Assembly: GCF_004770055.1 (NCBI RefSeq)
Contig: NZ_RQEP01000005.1
Coordinates: 310,001-374,000 of the forward strand
Reading direction: 5' to 3'
Source of the DNA: Leptospira semungkisensis
Lineage (GTDB): Bacteria; Spirochaetota; Leptospiria; Leptospirales; Leptospiraceae
Length of the DNA stretch: 64,000 nucleotides
Shown here: one piece after another, positions 35,207 to 44,552 of the stretch
Layout of the letters: each line of letters opens with the position of its first letter
Position numbering within the stretch: position 1 is the stretch's first letter
The notes under the pieces: generated by a model
What the model was told of the DNA's origin: nothing
What the model saw: only the letters and a program-made list of their open reading frames with translations
Database searches by the model: none
Program-made: the position numbers and the translations under genes

Positions 35207-36304
35207 TTAAACTAGTAAAATGGCTCTCGTTCCCTTAGAAGGCTCGCTTTCGAAATCCAAAAACGCATCCAATCTTTTAGCCATATCGAAACAAATAGAG
35301 AGCCCGATTCCAAGTCCTCTTTCTCGAATAGTCCCGAGTCTAGAGCTCAGGCGACCTTCTCTCAGATCTCTCAAATGATCCGGATCGATCCCCATTCCCT
35401 GATCTTCTACCTGGAACTTGAACTTCTCATCTTGTAACCCGGCTGTAACCATTACATTTTTTCCGGGAGGAGTAAATTTGAGCGCGTTCGAGATAAGATT
35501 CCTAAGAATAATACTTAATACTTCCTTATCCGTGCTAAGAAGGGAAGGAGGTTTTACCTGTAAGGAGAAACCTATTTTTTTGGTCTGAGCCATGGCTCCG
35601 TAAAAGGAAACGATCTCGGTGAACAATTCCCCTGCATCGAATAATTCTTTCTTAATATTCAAATATCCGAAATTAGCGGACGCCCAGTGAGCCGTATTAT
35701 TGATGAAGTCTGTAACGGATTTAAGTTCGCTGATGATTTTCTTAGCGAATAATTCCTTGTCTTCAGGAGCGATATCAGTGATCAACATCAGCTCCGCAAG
35801 AGAACCCACTTGCGTCAGCGGAGTTCTTAGATCATGAGTGAGTACAGAAAGCACTCGATCTTTAAAATCATTTCTTCTTTGCAATTCTTCTCTCTGTCGA
35901 TAGACCTCGTCAATGTCCATAAAGGCCACTACGAAATAGTTATCCCAAAGAGAACTCTTTACCTCGAACCATTTATCTTGCCCGTTCTTAAGCCGGATCT
36001 TGACGGTGACGAATACGGAATCTAATCCTTCTTTCTTAGCGGCCCGTACCTTGGTGTACCACTCATCCATTACCTTTTTACGATATTCTGGATCCGGAAA
36101 GGCGAGAAGGAACCAATCTTGTGCATTCGTAATCTCTTCGTATTGGTATCCAATCTGATCTAGAAAGGCTCGATTGAGATAAAGCACTTCCTCCTGTCCA
36201 GGCTCACCGAAGGAAAGTCCGAATGGACAAGGGACAAAATCACCGATCTTACGCAGTATATCCGGGTGATTCAGAACGTCCGAAGAATTATCTTGCAGGT
36301 TCAT
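35207..36304 (-). CDS. PAS-domain sensor histidine kinase
   Basis: A soluble kinase of 365 aa. Residues about 15-140 look like a PAS domain (LSFGEPGQEEVLYLNRAFLD, WFEVKSSLWDNYFVVAFMDI). The phosphorylated His157 is in LTHDLRTPLTQVGSL. The ATPase domain has the N box LRNLISNALKFTPPG, the G1 box VEDQGMGIDPDHL and the G2 box GLGIGLSICFDMAKRL. No membrane helix is visible, so the signal is probably cytosolic. No response regulator is adjacent; the lone receiver protein at 13 kb is a formal candidate. A 222-bp spacer separates it from the partner-switching operon. Confidence 0.9.
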   Translation of the reverse strand: MNLQDNSSDVLNHPDILRKIGDFVPCPFGLSFGEPGQEEVLYLNRAFLDQIGYQYEEITNAQDWFLLAFPDPEYRKKVMDEWYTKVRAAKKEGLDSVFVTVKIRLKNGQDKWFEVKSSLWDNYFVVAFMDIDEVYRQREELQRRNDFKDRVLSVLTHDLRTPLTQVGSLAELMLITDIAPEDKELFAKKIISELKSVTDFINNTAHWASANFGYLNIKKELFDAGELFTEIVSFYGAMAQTKKIGFSLQVKPPSLLSTDKEVLSIILRNLISNALKFTPPGKNVMVTAGLQDEKFKFQVEDQGMGIDPDHLRDLREGRLSSRLGTIRERGLGIGLSICFDMAKRLDAFLDFESEPSKGTRAILLV

Positions 36305-36499
36305 AAGAGAAGAGCTCGGCCGAAAAATTTAGGTCAGAGTATACTCGATCAAATAGAATTTAAAAGCCTTTTTGTTGAATATCAAAGCATTCCATTATTG
36401 AGTTTTAATAGGAACAAGGAGACGAAATTTCGACAATCTTTTGGCCTGATTTTCCCTAGCAAATATCCCAATTTAGATATAACAAATGTACAAATGGAA

Positions 36500-37219
36500 T
36501 CAGTTAGATTCTATACTAATCTTTGTAACATCCGCTAAACCTCTGATCTCATCCACAATCTTCAGAACATCAAATTCTCTAGGGACAGAGATCGTAAGTT
36601 TAATTTGAATACTTTTCGTTTGATAATCTTGCATAAAAGACTCGGATACTAAACGAAGTTTATTCCGCAATAGAAGCTCTCTAAATCCTTTCCGATGGAA
36701 TTTCTTCTGCTTTAGATCCAGGACCAGCACCTTGTATTCGTATTTACCAAAATACTTTTCTTCAATGGAATCGAATACGATCAGAATAATCAGAGTGGCG
36801 ACAGTGGTCAGTCCGGAGGCAAAATACAATCCAGCTCCGATCAGTAGCCCGATAGCGGAGACCATCCAAATCGAGGCAGCAGTATTCAATCCCTTAACGG
36901 TCAGTCCGAATTTCATGATAGCGCCTGCGCAAAGAAAACCGACACCTGAAACTACCTGAGCCGCAATCCGAGACGGATCCCCTCCCACAACGGAATAATA
37001 TTCCGGAATATAAATGGAAAGGAGCATAAGAACTGTAGAAGCAAGACCGATCAGGATATGAGTCCTAAATCCAGCTCCATGATTCTTTCCTTCTCGGTTC
37101 CAGCCGATCGCCCCAGCATATACGATCACAACGGAAATACGCAAAAGGACTGTAGCCGAGTTTATGCTCTTCGAGTTTACTACATTCTGAAATTGGTCCA
37201 GTATCTCTTGGAAAGACAT
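36500..37219 (-). CDS. MgtC/SapB-family membrane protein
   Basis: Residues 20-160 hold about four to five membrane helices with the family signature: GAIGWNREGKNHGAGFRTHI, then GVGFLCAGAIMKFGLTVKGL and NTAASIWMVSAIGLLIG. A soluble C-terminal domain of about 80 residues follows (KVLVLDLKQKKFHRKGF). MgtC proteins in intracellular pathogens help growth at low magnesium, in some cases by inhibiting the F-type ATP synthase. Many free-living bacteria also have members of unknown function, and I cannot assign one here. It is probably transcribed alone. Confidence 0.9.
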   Translation of the reverse strand: MSFQEILDQFQNVVNSKSINSATVLLRISVVIVYAGAIGWNREGKNHGAGFRTHILIGLASTVLMLLSIYIPEYYSVVGGDPSRIAAQVVSGVGFLCAGAIMKFGLTVKGLNTAASIWMVSAIGLLIGAGLYFASGLTTVATLIILIVFDSIEEKYFGKYEYKVLVLDLKQKKFHRKGFRELLLRNKLRLVSESFMQDYQTKSIQIKLTISVPREFDVLKIVDEIRGLADVTKISIESN

Positions 37220-37332
37220 TCTTCTTTATAAAGATCTAATTCGAAAGATTGGAAAATAGATCCGTTACAATCTTGATACGATCTGGATCGATTGAAAAGC
37301 GAATAATAAGATCTCTTTGAAAAATCGAGAGA

Positions 37333-38112
37333 TTAAGGTTTATAGCGGTAAACTTCTTTCACTAGATCGGAATCTCTTCCTAAAATAGCGGACATTCGTA
37401 CCTTATCCCAGGCCAAAGGATTTCCGTTCTTATCCAAGGCAAAACCTCCTGCTTCTTCCAAAGCGAGAACTCCTGCGGCAAAATCCCAAACCTTTGCTCC
37501 GCTCAGATTCATGAATAGATCCGTCTTGCCCTCTAATAATTCCAGAAAGCCGGCTCCTGTCGCCGCCAAAGCGCGAGTGGCCAATGTCTTTTTGCTAACT
37601 GCGGAGATCCAACGGTAGTCTTCGTCTTGAAACGTATTATTGATCTCTAAAGAAAGAATACATCGATCCAAGCTTCCACCTTGAGATAATCGGATCCGAT
37701 TCTCTCCTATGAATGTTCCCTTTCCTTTTTCAGAGAGAAGGAATAGATCGGAGCAAGGATAATAAATGCATCCTGCGTACGGAGATCCTTCTTTTAGAAA
37801 ACTAAGGATCACACTGAATTCTTTCATTCCTCTTGAGAAGAGCGCAGTTCCGTCTAACTCGTCGCAAACTACACATGTCTTTGGCAGAGGTTCCTGATTT
37901 TCCTGCTCCTCCATCACAAAGGAGAAGCCAGCGAATTCTTTGCTTAGGATCTCTTCTAAGATCTCATGAGATCTCAGATCAGCCTCAGTCAGGACCTGCA
38001 TCGGATCCTTTAGGTCGTATTCGGAAGTTCCATTAAATAATTTTAATATTTCGGAGCCCGCTTGCCTGGAAGCAGACTGAAAGACATCCAAAATATCGGA
38101 TCGCAATGTCAC
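37333..38112 (-). CDS. Inositol-monophosphatase-family phosphatase
   Basis: A 259-residue metal-dependent phosphatase of the IMPase/CysQ/FBPase group. The first metal site is VMEEQE, the second VVCDELDGTALFSRG (normally DPIDGT, so Pro-Ile is replaced by Glu-Leu), and the third KVWDFAAGVLALEEAGG. Possible substrates are inositol phosphates, 3'-phosphoadenosine-5'-phosphate or histidinol phosphate, which sequence alone does not separate. It starts 8 bases after the HEAT-repeat gene, so the two form an operon. Confidence 0.88.
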   Translation of the reverse strand: MTLRSDILDVFQSASRQAGSEILKLFNGTSEYDLKDPMQVLTEADLRSHEILEEILSKEFAGFSFVMEEQENQEPLPKTCVVCDELDGTALFSRGMKEFSVILSFLKEGSPYAGCIYYPCSDLFLLSEKGKGTFIGENRIRLSQGGSLDRCILSLEINNTFQDEDYRWISAVSKKTLATRALAATGAGFLELLEGKTDLFMNLSGAKVWDFAAGVLALEEAGGFALDKNGNPLAWDKVRMSAILGRDSDLVKEVYRYKP

Positions 38113-38120
38113 CAGAAGGA

Positions 38121-39494
38121 TTAAGGATTGTTCGGATCTTCTTGAGGGGAAGAATTCTGATCCGAATCCGCAGAAGGATTCGCCTGAGGCGCAGGCGGAA
38201 TATCATCTAGAATAGAAGGTCTCTTGGACTTTTTCTTTTCATGCGCAGGCGCAGAAATCGTCCTGATCTGAAGATACTTTCCAAACACCCAACCTTGCAC
38301 AGTCTCAGTAAATGCATCTTTGTACTTGGTGTTTACTAAAACCTTGAAATAAAAGTCTTCGATTCTCTTTCCTTCGATAGGAATGATATAAGCTGCGGAA
38401 CTCTTTCCGAGGACTTTTCCGACTTCGCCAATCTCCAGATCTCGGATCTTCTGAGCTCCTACATAAGGATCTCTCATTAAAGGAGTCTTGTCAGCAATAA
38501 CGGTCATGTATTTGCCGAAAGCCTTGAGCTTATAGAGCCTAAGACTAATTTCCTTAACAATCGCCTCAGAATTAGAGTTTGCATCAAGAATTCTTAATAA
38601 AGCAAAGATCGCGAACGAATTCTTTTGCTCAGTAAGAGTGTCTAAGATCTGATTTCTTAAATTAGGTTTTGCAGCAAAAGAATCTTCTAAGATCTTCATA
38701 GAAGTTCTGGTCTTATGCCTTCCTAAGGCCTCGACAGCCGCTTTCTGGAAATCTTCATCATTAGAATTTAGATAATCTATAAAAATACGAATATCATCCG
38801 GAACTTGGTAATAACCTAATCCTAGAATAGAAGCCTTAACGATCTCCTTATCATCCGAGGTAAGTCCCTTTTTCAAAAGAACTTCTCTCGCTCCCGGATC
38901 CATGGTCTTCCCCATTCCCCGGAAAGAATACACTCGAATGTCTCGATCAGGAGACTTGGCTCCCGCATAAAAATAATCTAAAGAAGCACGAGCTCCTATA
39001 TCCGCCAAACCTTTGTAAGCTGCCTGACGAACATATTCCCCATCTCTATCGATCATCTTATGAATAGTTTTGACTCCGGCCTTATTGCCCAAACGTCCTA
39101 ATGCCAAAGCTGCCGCAGCCCGAACCCTAGGGATCGGATGAGTTAGACCATATTTATCTAAAACTGCGAATCTATGATTCGCTTCCGCTTCGAAAACCTT
39201 GAGAAGCCCATGCTTGAACTGCTCGTTGTATCTCTTGGTTTCCTTATCTACTACTGGCTTCTTAGGCTTTTCAGTAGAAGGTTGTGGATCAGTAGGCGCA
39301 TTCTCAGAAGAAGGATCTGTTTGCGGGTCTGCAGGAGCTTGCTCAGAAGAAGGCTGAGGATCCGCCTGAGAGAATAAAGGCGAAAAATAGGATCCGGCAG
39401 AGAGCGCTAAGAGAAGAACTGCCAATAATAAGCGAAAAGTAATTCGAGACTGCATTCTAATGGATCGAAAAGCAAGCTTTGGTCCAGGAAACAT
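38121..39494 (-). CDS. Exported HEAT-repeat protein with C-terminal SH3-like domain
   Basis: The N-terminal hydrophobic segment LLLAVLLLALSAGSYFS is a signal peptide or anchor, followed by a Pro/Gln/Ser-rich linker with repeats of ADPQ-type units (about 40 residues). From about residue 110 there are several HEAT-type helical repeats (RVRAAAALALGRLGNKAG, YVRQAAYKGLADIGARAS, DFQKAAVEALGRH). Near 340-410 a beta-rich part (AAYIIPIEGKRIED, VQGWVFGKYLQI) resembles a bacterial SH3 domain. The C-terminus is again Pro-rich. Function is unknown, probably a periplasmic scaffold. I chose the ATG at 39494, which has AACAGGAA upstream; an ATG at 39530 is also open, and one at 39452 would start right before the hydrophobic part. 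Confidence 0.78.
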   Translation of the reverse strand: MFPGPKLAFRSIRMQSRITFRLLLAVLLLALSAGSYFSPLFSQADPQPSSEQAPADPQTDPSSENAPTDPQPSTEKPKKPVVDKETKRYNEQFKHGLLKVFEAEANHRFAVLDKYGLTHPIPRVRAAAALALGRLGNKAGVKTIHKMIDRDGEYVRQAAYKGLADIGARASLDYFYAGAKSPDRDIRVYSFRGMGKTMDPGAREVLLKKGLTSDDKEIVKASILGLGYYQVPDDIRIFIDYLNSNDEDFQKAAVEALGRHKTRTSMKILEDSFAAKPNLRNQILDTLTEQKNSFAIFALLRILDANSNSEAIVKEISLRLYKLKAFGKYMTVIADKTPLMRDPYVGAQKIRDLEIGEVGKVLGKSSAAYIIPIEGKRIEDFYFKVLVNTKYKDAFTETVQGWVFGKYLQIRTISAPAHEKKKSKRPSILDDIPPAPQANPSADSDQNSSPQEDPNNP

Positions 39495-39818
39495 TTTCCT
39501 GTTCCAGCCTCTATTCTTTTTTTCGACCATCCGTTATCGGTCGATTACCTTTTTTTATACGAGAACTAGGTATTGCAAGAATTCACGAATATCGAAGTAA
39601 TAATTTCTTTCCATTGAACGAGATCTAATCCGATCGATTTAGCATCTTTGACACAGATCCAAAGCATTCCCTCAAACCTGGGAGGGAAATCGGACGATTT
39701 TTGAGGAAGGAAGGGGACGAGAAGGCCATCCAAAAGTTACAAAAAATGGGCCACCCAAACGAACAAAATTCATTTCTTCGAAAAATCCTTTTTCTCGGAA
39801 CTGCTTGACGCTCCCCCT

Positions 39819-41579
39819 TTGAGATGGTACCGTTTTACTCGTAGAAGGGAGACCAATCTTATTAGTAAGCTCAGCGGAAACTTATCCGGATTAAAGTCCA
39901 ACCAGATCCAAAGACTCAAAAAACTCTCCGAAAGGCGAATTCGGGAAAACGTGATCATCACTCCCGAAGTTTCCCGAACCCTCACTGAACTCTCATTCGA
40001 AATCAATAGACAAGTAGGTGTCCTTATCGATAGGAACGGTTACGTTACCCACGTTATGGTGGGCTCCGATAGTTCTATCGATATCCCTTGGCTGGATCGG
40101 ATCCGTACTTCCGAGGCTCGTTTGAGAGGCTTAAGACTGGTGCATAGCCATCTCAAAGAAGAAAGCTTAAACCAAGAGGATTTGACCGACTTAGCTTTAT
40201 TACGTTTAGATTATATAACTGCGATTACCGTAGATGACAAAGGACTTCCTCGTTCTTATTATTCGGCCTATGTAAATCCAGAAGACGAAGAAGGAGAACC
40301 TTGGAGCGTTCTTCCCAAAAAGAACCCAGGGCAATTAGAAGAAGGGATCTTAGAAGAGATCCTGGATATTGAAAGCCGGATGGCGAGATATCGCCGCAAT
40401 CTAAAAGGCGCGCAAAAAGAAAACCGCGCGTTCCTGGTTGGAGTTTATCCGGAGCACAATCGCGTCCGACCTCCTAGCCAATCCATCGAAGAATTAAAAG
40501 AGCTCTGCAGGACCGCAGGAGTCCACGTTGTGGATTCATTTATCCAAAGAAAGAATCGTTTAGATCCTTCTACTGTATTAGGAAAAGGTAAATTAGAAGA
40601 GATTGTATTGAAAGCGATCCAGAAACAGGTTGAGCTCTTAGTATTCGATCTGGAATTAACTCCTTCTCAAGCTAAGAAGATCTCAGACTACGCGGATCTG
40701 AAAGTATTGGATAGAACTCAATTGATCTTGGACATCTTTGCAAGAAATGCAAAGAGTAGAGACGGTAAACTCCAAGTCGAACTCGCTCAGTTAAAATATC
40801 TGAAAGGAAGACTTTCGGAATTGGATGATAATATGTCCAGGCTGACCGGGGGAATCGGCGGAAGAGGTCCCGGAGAAACCAAACTCGAGATCGGAAAACG
40901 TAGAGTCGAAGAAAGGATCTCTCGACTCGAGCAGGAATTAAAATCCCTCAAGAAACGAAGAGAGATCGCAAGAAGAAGACGCAAGAAAAACGAGATCCCT
41001 GTTTGCGGAATCGTAGGCTATACCAACGCCGGAAAGTCCACCCTTCTAAACGCAATGACCAATTCTACAGTTCTTTCCGAAGACAAGCTATTCGCGACCT
41101 TGGATCCTACTTCCAGAAGGATACGCTTTCCAGAAGAAAGAGAGATCATTATCTCCGATACGGTTGGATTCATACACGACCTTCCTCCAGAATTATCCAA
41201 TGCGTTCAAAGCAACCTTGGAGGAATTGGGAGATTCCGATCTCTTAGTCCACGTTGTGGATATTTCCAATCCTGATTTCAGACAGCAAATGGAAGCAGTA
41301 GAAACTATATTAGAAGATTTGAATCTATCCGATGTGCCCAGGATCTTAGTTTACAATAAGATAGATGGACTCCCAGAAGAAGCACGCACCGAACTCCTAA
41401 GAGAAGCCGACGCGGACACTATCTATGTATCCGCAGTCCAAGGATTCGGATTACAAACTCTCTTGGACAGAATAGAAGAAAGGATCTACGCGCAAGCAGA
41501 AGCCAAACTTTTTGAATCGAAACTGCTGGAAGAAGAGAACGAAGAATGGAAAGAGGAAACCGAAAAGACTTATGTCTGA
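39819..41579 (+). CDS. hflX: GTPase HflX with an extra N-terminal domain
   Basis: HflX is a ribosome-associated GTPase that splits stalled ribosomes under stress. The core at about residues 195-586 is typical: the family N-domain ([39 protein letters not shown]), a helical linker ([10 protein letters not shown]), G1 GYTNAGKST near 400, G3 [12 protein letters not shown] and G4 VYNKID. The protein is 586 aa, while most HflX are about 430, because of some 190 extra N-terminal residues. That part reads [20 protein letters not shown], then [20 protein letters not shown] (His109-Ser-His111), which resembles a JAMM/RadC-like fold. The start is a TTG at 39819; the frame is open further upstream without another standard start, so the exact N-terminus is uncertain. 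Confidence 0.9.
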   Translation: MRWYRFTRRRETNLISKLSGNLSGLKSNQIQRLKKLSERRIRENVIITPEVSRTLTELSFEINRQVGVLIDRNGYVTHVMVGSDSSIDIPWLDRIRTSEARLRGLRLVHSHLKEESLNQEDLTDLALLRLDYITAITVDDKGLPRSYYSAYVNPEDEEGEPWSVLPKKNPGQLEEGILEEILDIESRMARYRRNLKGAQKENRAFLVGVYPEHNRVRPPSQSIEELKELCRTAGVHVVDSFIQRKNRLDPSTVLGKGKLEEIVLKAIQKQVELLVFDLELTPSQAKKISDYADLKVLDRTQLILDIFARNAKSRDGKLQVELAQLKYLKGRLSELDDNMSRLTGGIGGRGPGETKLEIGKRRVEERISRLEQELKSLKKRREIARRRRKKNEIPVCGIVGYTNAGKSTLLNAMTNSTVLSEDKLFATLDPTSRRIRFPEEREIIISDTVGFIHDLPPELSNAFKATLEELGDSDLLVHVVDISNPDFRQQMEAVETILEDLNLSDVPRILVYNKIDGLPEEARTELLREADADTIYVSAVQGFGLQTLLDRIEERIYAQAEAKLFESKLLEEENEEWKEETEKTYV

Positions 41580-41596
41580 AGGTTTAAAAATGAGAT

Positions 41597-41618
41597 GCGG
41601 GGCTTAGACTAAGCCCGC
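41597..41618. terminator. Hairpin between hflX and the small minus-strand gene
   Basis: GGGCTTAG / CTAAGCCC around one base, extended by imperfect GC pairs, overlaps the stop of the minus-strand small gene and lies 18 bases after hflX. On the minus strand ATCTCATTTTT follows. Confidence 0.6.
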
Positions 41619-41729
41619 TAATTTCTCTTGGTCTAGAGCCAAACGAATGACGGAGTTCACGTAGGTCTCGCGATCCGATCTTCCGCTGATATAATCTTGA
41701 TAAACGGATTGTAATAGCAGGTAAAACAT
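41604..41729 (-). CDS. Small protein of 41 residues
   Basis: This gene lies between the convergent end of hflX and the divergent start of murB. On the minus strand an ATG at 41727-41729, preceded by TTAGGAGACGGAAAG (a good ribosome binding site), opens 41 codons: MFYLLLQSVYQDYISGRSDR, then a helical ETYVNSVIRLALDQEKLAG. It ends in a hairpin. The composition and length are like a real small soluble helical protein, without signal peptide. No family is known to me. Confidence 0.6.
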   Translation of the reverse strand: MFYLLLQSVYQDYISGRSDRETYVNSVIRLALDQEKLAGLV

Positions 41730-41840
41730 TCTTTCCGTCTCCTAAGAGAATGGTCGGACCACTTCTGATCTCTCATAAGCGTTTTTTCCTGCCTAGACTT
41801 TTTTCTTGCCGAACCATCCAAGCACGGAAACCTGAATAAA

Positions 41841-42794
41841 GTGGCTCCTCTTTCCGAAATACAGATCCGAGAACTAAAGAATCTGGCAACAAATGCCGGT
41901 ATTCCCTTCCGCGAAAACTCGGATCTAAGCGTGCATTGTTCCTTTAAGATAGGAGGGATCTCTCCTTTTATCGCCGAGCCTGAGACAAAGGAGCAGATCC
42001 AAGAAACCATTCATATCTTCCGCAAACTGGACCTGCCATGGAAAATTCTTGGCGGAGGAACCAATATACTTATCTCCGATCATCCAAACAACTTTGTGAT
42101 CCTAAAACTCTCCGGTGGATTCAAAGAATACAAGGACTTGGGCGGAGGATTATTCGAAGTCGGAGCCGCTACCAATACCACTCCTATCTTTCGCCAAATT
42201 TCTCAGAAAGGTTATACTGGAGCCGAATTCCTGAGCACAATCCCGGGTTGGACCGGAGGAGCAGTGATCCAAAACGCTGGCTGCTACGGAGGAGAACTTT
42301 TCGATCTGATCCAAGAAGTGGAATTTTTAAGAGGCGAGGAAGTTTTCAAACGAAAGCCTTCTGAAATAGAGCACGGCTATCGTTTCACTGAGTTTTTAAA
42401 GAAGAAGGACTCGATCATTCTTTCCATACGCATCCAGCTAAAAGAAGGAAATCTAGAAGAGATTGAGGCTTCTCTCAAAGAAAAGAGAGATAAGAGGAAT
42501 TCTTCCCAGCCGCAGAACAAAAAAAGCGCCGGATCCATGTTCAAGAATCCCAAAATTTTCGACGAAACCGGAAAAGAAACCAAGGCTTGGCAGTTCATAG
42601 ATCGTGTAGGACTGAGAGGAACAGTAGCAGGAGGCGCCCAAATTTCTCCGGAGCATTGCAATTTTATCGTAAATACCGGAGGAGCAAAGGCTTCCGATGT
42701 AAATCAATTGGTCTCTCTCGTCCAAGAAAAAGTAGAGAAAGAAACGGGCGTGATTTTAGAAAGAGAAGTAGAATACTTCGGTTCTATTCCCTAA
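41841..42794 (+). CDS. murB: UDP-N-acetylenolpyruvoylglucosamine reductase
   Basis: MurB reduces the enolpyruvyl ether to UDP-MurNAc with NADPH and FAD, a cytosolic step of peptidoglycan synthesis. The FAD-binding part shows [20 protein letters not shown] near residues 68-88 and [20 protein letters not shown]. The catalytic Ser232 is in [11 protein letters not shown], and the C-terminal Glu region ends in [19 protein letters not shown]. The spacing of these motifs fits a short type IIb-like MurB. The start is GTG at 41841. A TetR gene follows 14 bases after the stop, so the two may be co-transcribed. Confidence 0.95.
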   Translation: MAPLSEIQIRELKNLATNAGIPFRENSDLSVHCSFKIGGISPFIAEPETKEQIQETIHIFRKLDLPWKILGGGTNILISDHPNNFVILKLSGGFKEYKDLGGGLFEVGAATNTTPIFRQISQKGYTGAEFLSTIPGWTGGAVIQNAGCYGGELFDLIQEVEFLRGEEVFKRKPSEIEHGYRFTEFLKKKDSIILSIRIQLKEGNLEEIEASLKEKRDKRNSSQPQNKKSAGSMFKNPKIFDETGKETKAWQFIDRVGLRGTVAGGAQISPEHCNFIVNTGGAKASDVNQLVSLVQEKVEKETGVILEREVEYFGSIP

Positions 42795-42808
42795 TCCAGG
42801 AAGACCAA

Positions 42809-43390
42809 ATGCCAATAGTTCGAGATCCGGAAGATAAAAAAGAAAGAATCCTTAGCTCTGCTCTGAAATTATTCACAGAGAAAGGATTCGAAGGAACACC
42901 TATTCCTGATCTAGCCAAAGACGCCGGGATCGGAGCCGGAACTATCTACCGGTATTATAAAAACAAAGAAGAGTTAGTAAACGAGCTCTATAGATATTGG
43001 AAAAACAAACTCAAAGAAACCTTAGCAACAGGGTATCCTGAAAAAGCAAAATCCAAGGATCTATTCTTACATCTTTGGATGGCACTTGCAAATTTCTACG
43101 ATAAGTATCCGGAAGCTTTCGAATTTTTAGAATTGCATTATCATTCTCCTTATTTGGACCAAGCCAGCAAAAAGGCCACAACACAAACTATGGAATTCAT
43201 TTGCGGTTTCTTAGAAGAAGCCAGAACAAAAGGAGACATTCGCTCTGACCTAGGTTCCATGGAACTAGTTTCCCTTTGCTATGGAAGTTTTGTAGGAATG
43301 GTAAAAATGGCCAAGGGCGGATACATTCAATTGTCTCCCGAAACATTACGCAATTCCGGATTAACACTTTGGAAGGCATTAGCGAAATAA
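42809..43390 (+). CDS. TetR/AcrR-family regulator (murB-linked)
   Basis: The N-terminal HTH is clear: KKERILSSALKLFTEKGFEG, then PIPDLAKDAGIGAGTIYRYY and KNKEELVNELYRYW. The C-terminal ligand-binding part (about residues 70-193) has the Trp/Tyr-rich ANFYDKYPEAFEFLELHYHS segment, often seen in lipid- or acyl-CoA-responsive members, but the ligand cannot be read from sequence. The longest frame starts 222 bases upstream inside murB; I chose the ATG at 42809 because AGGAAG is 7 bases before it and the family alignment begins there. It is 193 aa. Confidence 0.9.
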   Translation: MPIVRDPEDKKERILSSALKLFTEKGFEGTPIPDLAKDAGIGAGTIYRYYKNKEELVNELYRYWKNKLKETLATGYPEKAKSKDLFLHLWMALANFYDKYPEAFEFLELHYHSPYLDQASKKATTQTMEFICGFLEEARTKGDIRSDLGSMELVSLCYGSFVGMVKMAKGGYIQLSPETLRNSGLTLWKALAK

Positions 43391-43716
43391 ATTATTCTAT
43401 TTTGGATACTATCCTTTCTTCTGAATTTCGATCGAATCGATTCTCAAACATTCCCTTCTTAAAATAAATTTCTTCACATACAAAAAGCGGAAACAGAATT
43501 CCGACTGAACCAAGCACAAAGCCTTCAAATTCTCTTTTCTTCGATCAGATAGATTTATAATATGTTAATATATTATTATATTCTTCTATCTCTTGGAATC
43601 GGAATTCCGATTCCGAAGTTGTGAAGGAAATAAATTCAGCAATCTGTCAATCTTACCTTGACAGTAATGACCGTTAGTCGAAACCTTCGGCCTTGTTTGA
43701 AAAAGAAAATTTGAAA
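43391..43716 (+). promoter_or_regulatory. Control region of the second TetR gene with two strong palindromes
   Basis: This is a 326-bp spacer with no ORF. At 43595-43614 GGAATCGGAATTCCGATTCC is a perfect 20-bp palindrome. At 43644-43664 CTGTCAA and TTGACAG form perfect 7-bp arms around a 7-base spacer, and the right arm contains a TTGACA -35-like hexamer. TetR repressors usually control their own gene through such sites, so autoregulation is likely. The AT-rich block 43556-43590 may hold promoter elements. Confidence 0.55.
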
Positions 43717-44445
43717 ATGGTAACTTGGATGGAAAATAATACACTTTCAGAGACAGTAAGTATTTCCTCGGAGCCAGAGCTCACACCCGATACTGATTCC
43801 GCAAGAGATGATAAGGAGGCGAATCACGAAAAAACACAGAGAAAGCAGGATGAGTCCAAAGCGAGGATCATCCGATCCGCCATGAAACTTTTTGCTGAGA
43901 GAGGCTTCTTCGAGACTAGAATTCCGGAGATTGCAGCTCACGCAAAGGTAGGAGTAGGTTCTTTATATAGGCATTTTAGGAATAAGGATGATATTTTCAA
44001 CGAGGCATTTAGAACAGCCGCGCACGAATTTTCCAAGTTCTTCGATGAGGCCTCGCTCAAGAATTCTTCCCCTAGAGAAAGATTTTTCGACTTTTGGCAG
44101 GGGCTTGGAACCTTCTCTCATCGAAAGCTGGACCAGCTTATTTTGATAGAGAGAAATTTATCTTCTTACCTATTGGATGAGGAAAGTAGAAAAGAAGCAA
44201 ACCTACTTCGAAAGAAGATCTCCGATTATTTCACTCCTTTTCCGGGAGAAACACATCTACAGTCCGTATATCCTTCCATTATCTTGGGTTCCTTTACCGG
44301 AATTTTAAGATCCCAAGCGATCTCGGACAAACGCTTGGAAACTGCGATCCTAAAAGAATCTGCAGAAATGCTTTGGGATGGATTTTCAAAACTGCCGAAA
44401 TCGGAACCGAATAAAAAGAAAGAAAAGCAAAACAGAAAATCCTGA
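43717..44445 (+). CDS. TetR/AcrR-family regulator with acidic N-terminal tail
   Basis: The DNA-binding domain begins only after a tail of about 45 mostly polar, acidic residues (SETVSISSEPELTPDTDS, then EANHEKTQRKQDESK). It reads KARIIRSAMKLFAERGFFET, PEIAAHAKVGVGSLYRHFRN and KDDIFNEAF. The C-terminal domain (about 90-242) ends in a basic KSEPNKKKEKQNRKS tail. The ATG at 43717 was chosen over the TTG at 43693; an ATG at 43729 is also possible. A strong terminator follows, so the gene stands alone and is probably autoregulated. Confidence 0.88.
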   Translation: MVTWMENNTLSETVSISSEPELTPDTDSARDDKEANHEKTQRKQDESKARIIRSAMKLFAERGFFETRIPEIAAHAKVGVGSLYRHFRNKDDIFNEAFRTAAHEFSKFFDEASLKNSSPRERFFDFWQGLGTFSHRKLDQLILIERNLSSYLLDEESRKEANLLRKKISDYFTPFPGETHLQSVYPSIILGSFTGILRSQAISDKRLETAILKESAEMLWDGFSKLPKSEPNKKKEKQNRKS

Positions 44446-44471
44446 GATTAGGATTCTCTTGGTGTTATATA

Positions 44472-44502
44472 GGGCCCGGAGTTTTCACGCCGGGCTCTTT
44501 TT
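44472..44502 (+). terminator. Rho-independent terminator of the TetR gene
   Basis: GGGCCCGG / CCGGGCTC (8 bp with one G-T pair, 10-base loop) is followed by TTTTT. It lies 26 bases after the stop. Confidence 0.85.
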
Positions 44503-44552
44503 AAGAACCTATCAAAAATGGCAGCTATTACCGTTTTGATCAAAACGAACGA

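Noticed and set aside
39748..39810. 20-codon ORF before hflX
   Set aside because: Short, no good ribosome binding site, and the longer hflX frame is also open through this region.
42587..42808. N-terminal extension of the murB-linked TetR protein
   Set aside because: It overlaps the 3' end of murB in another frame, and the family alignment and ribosome binding site support ATG 42809.
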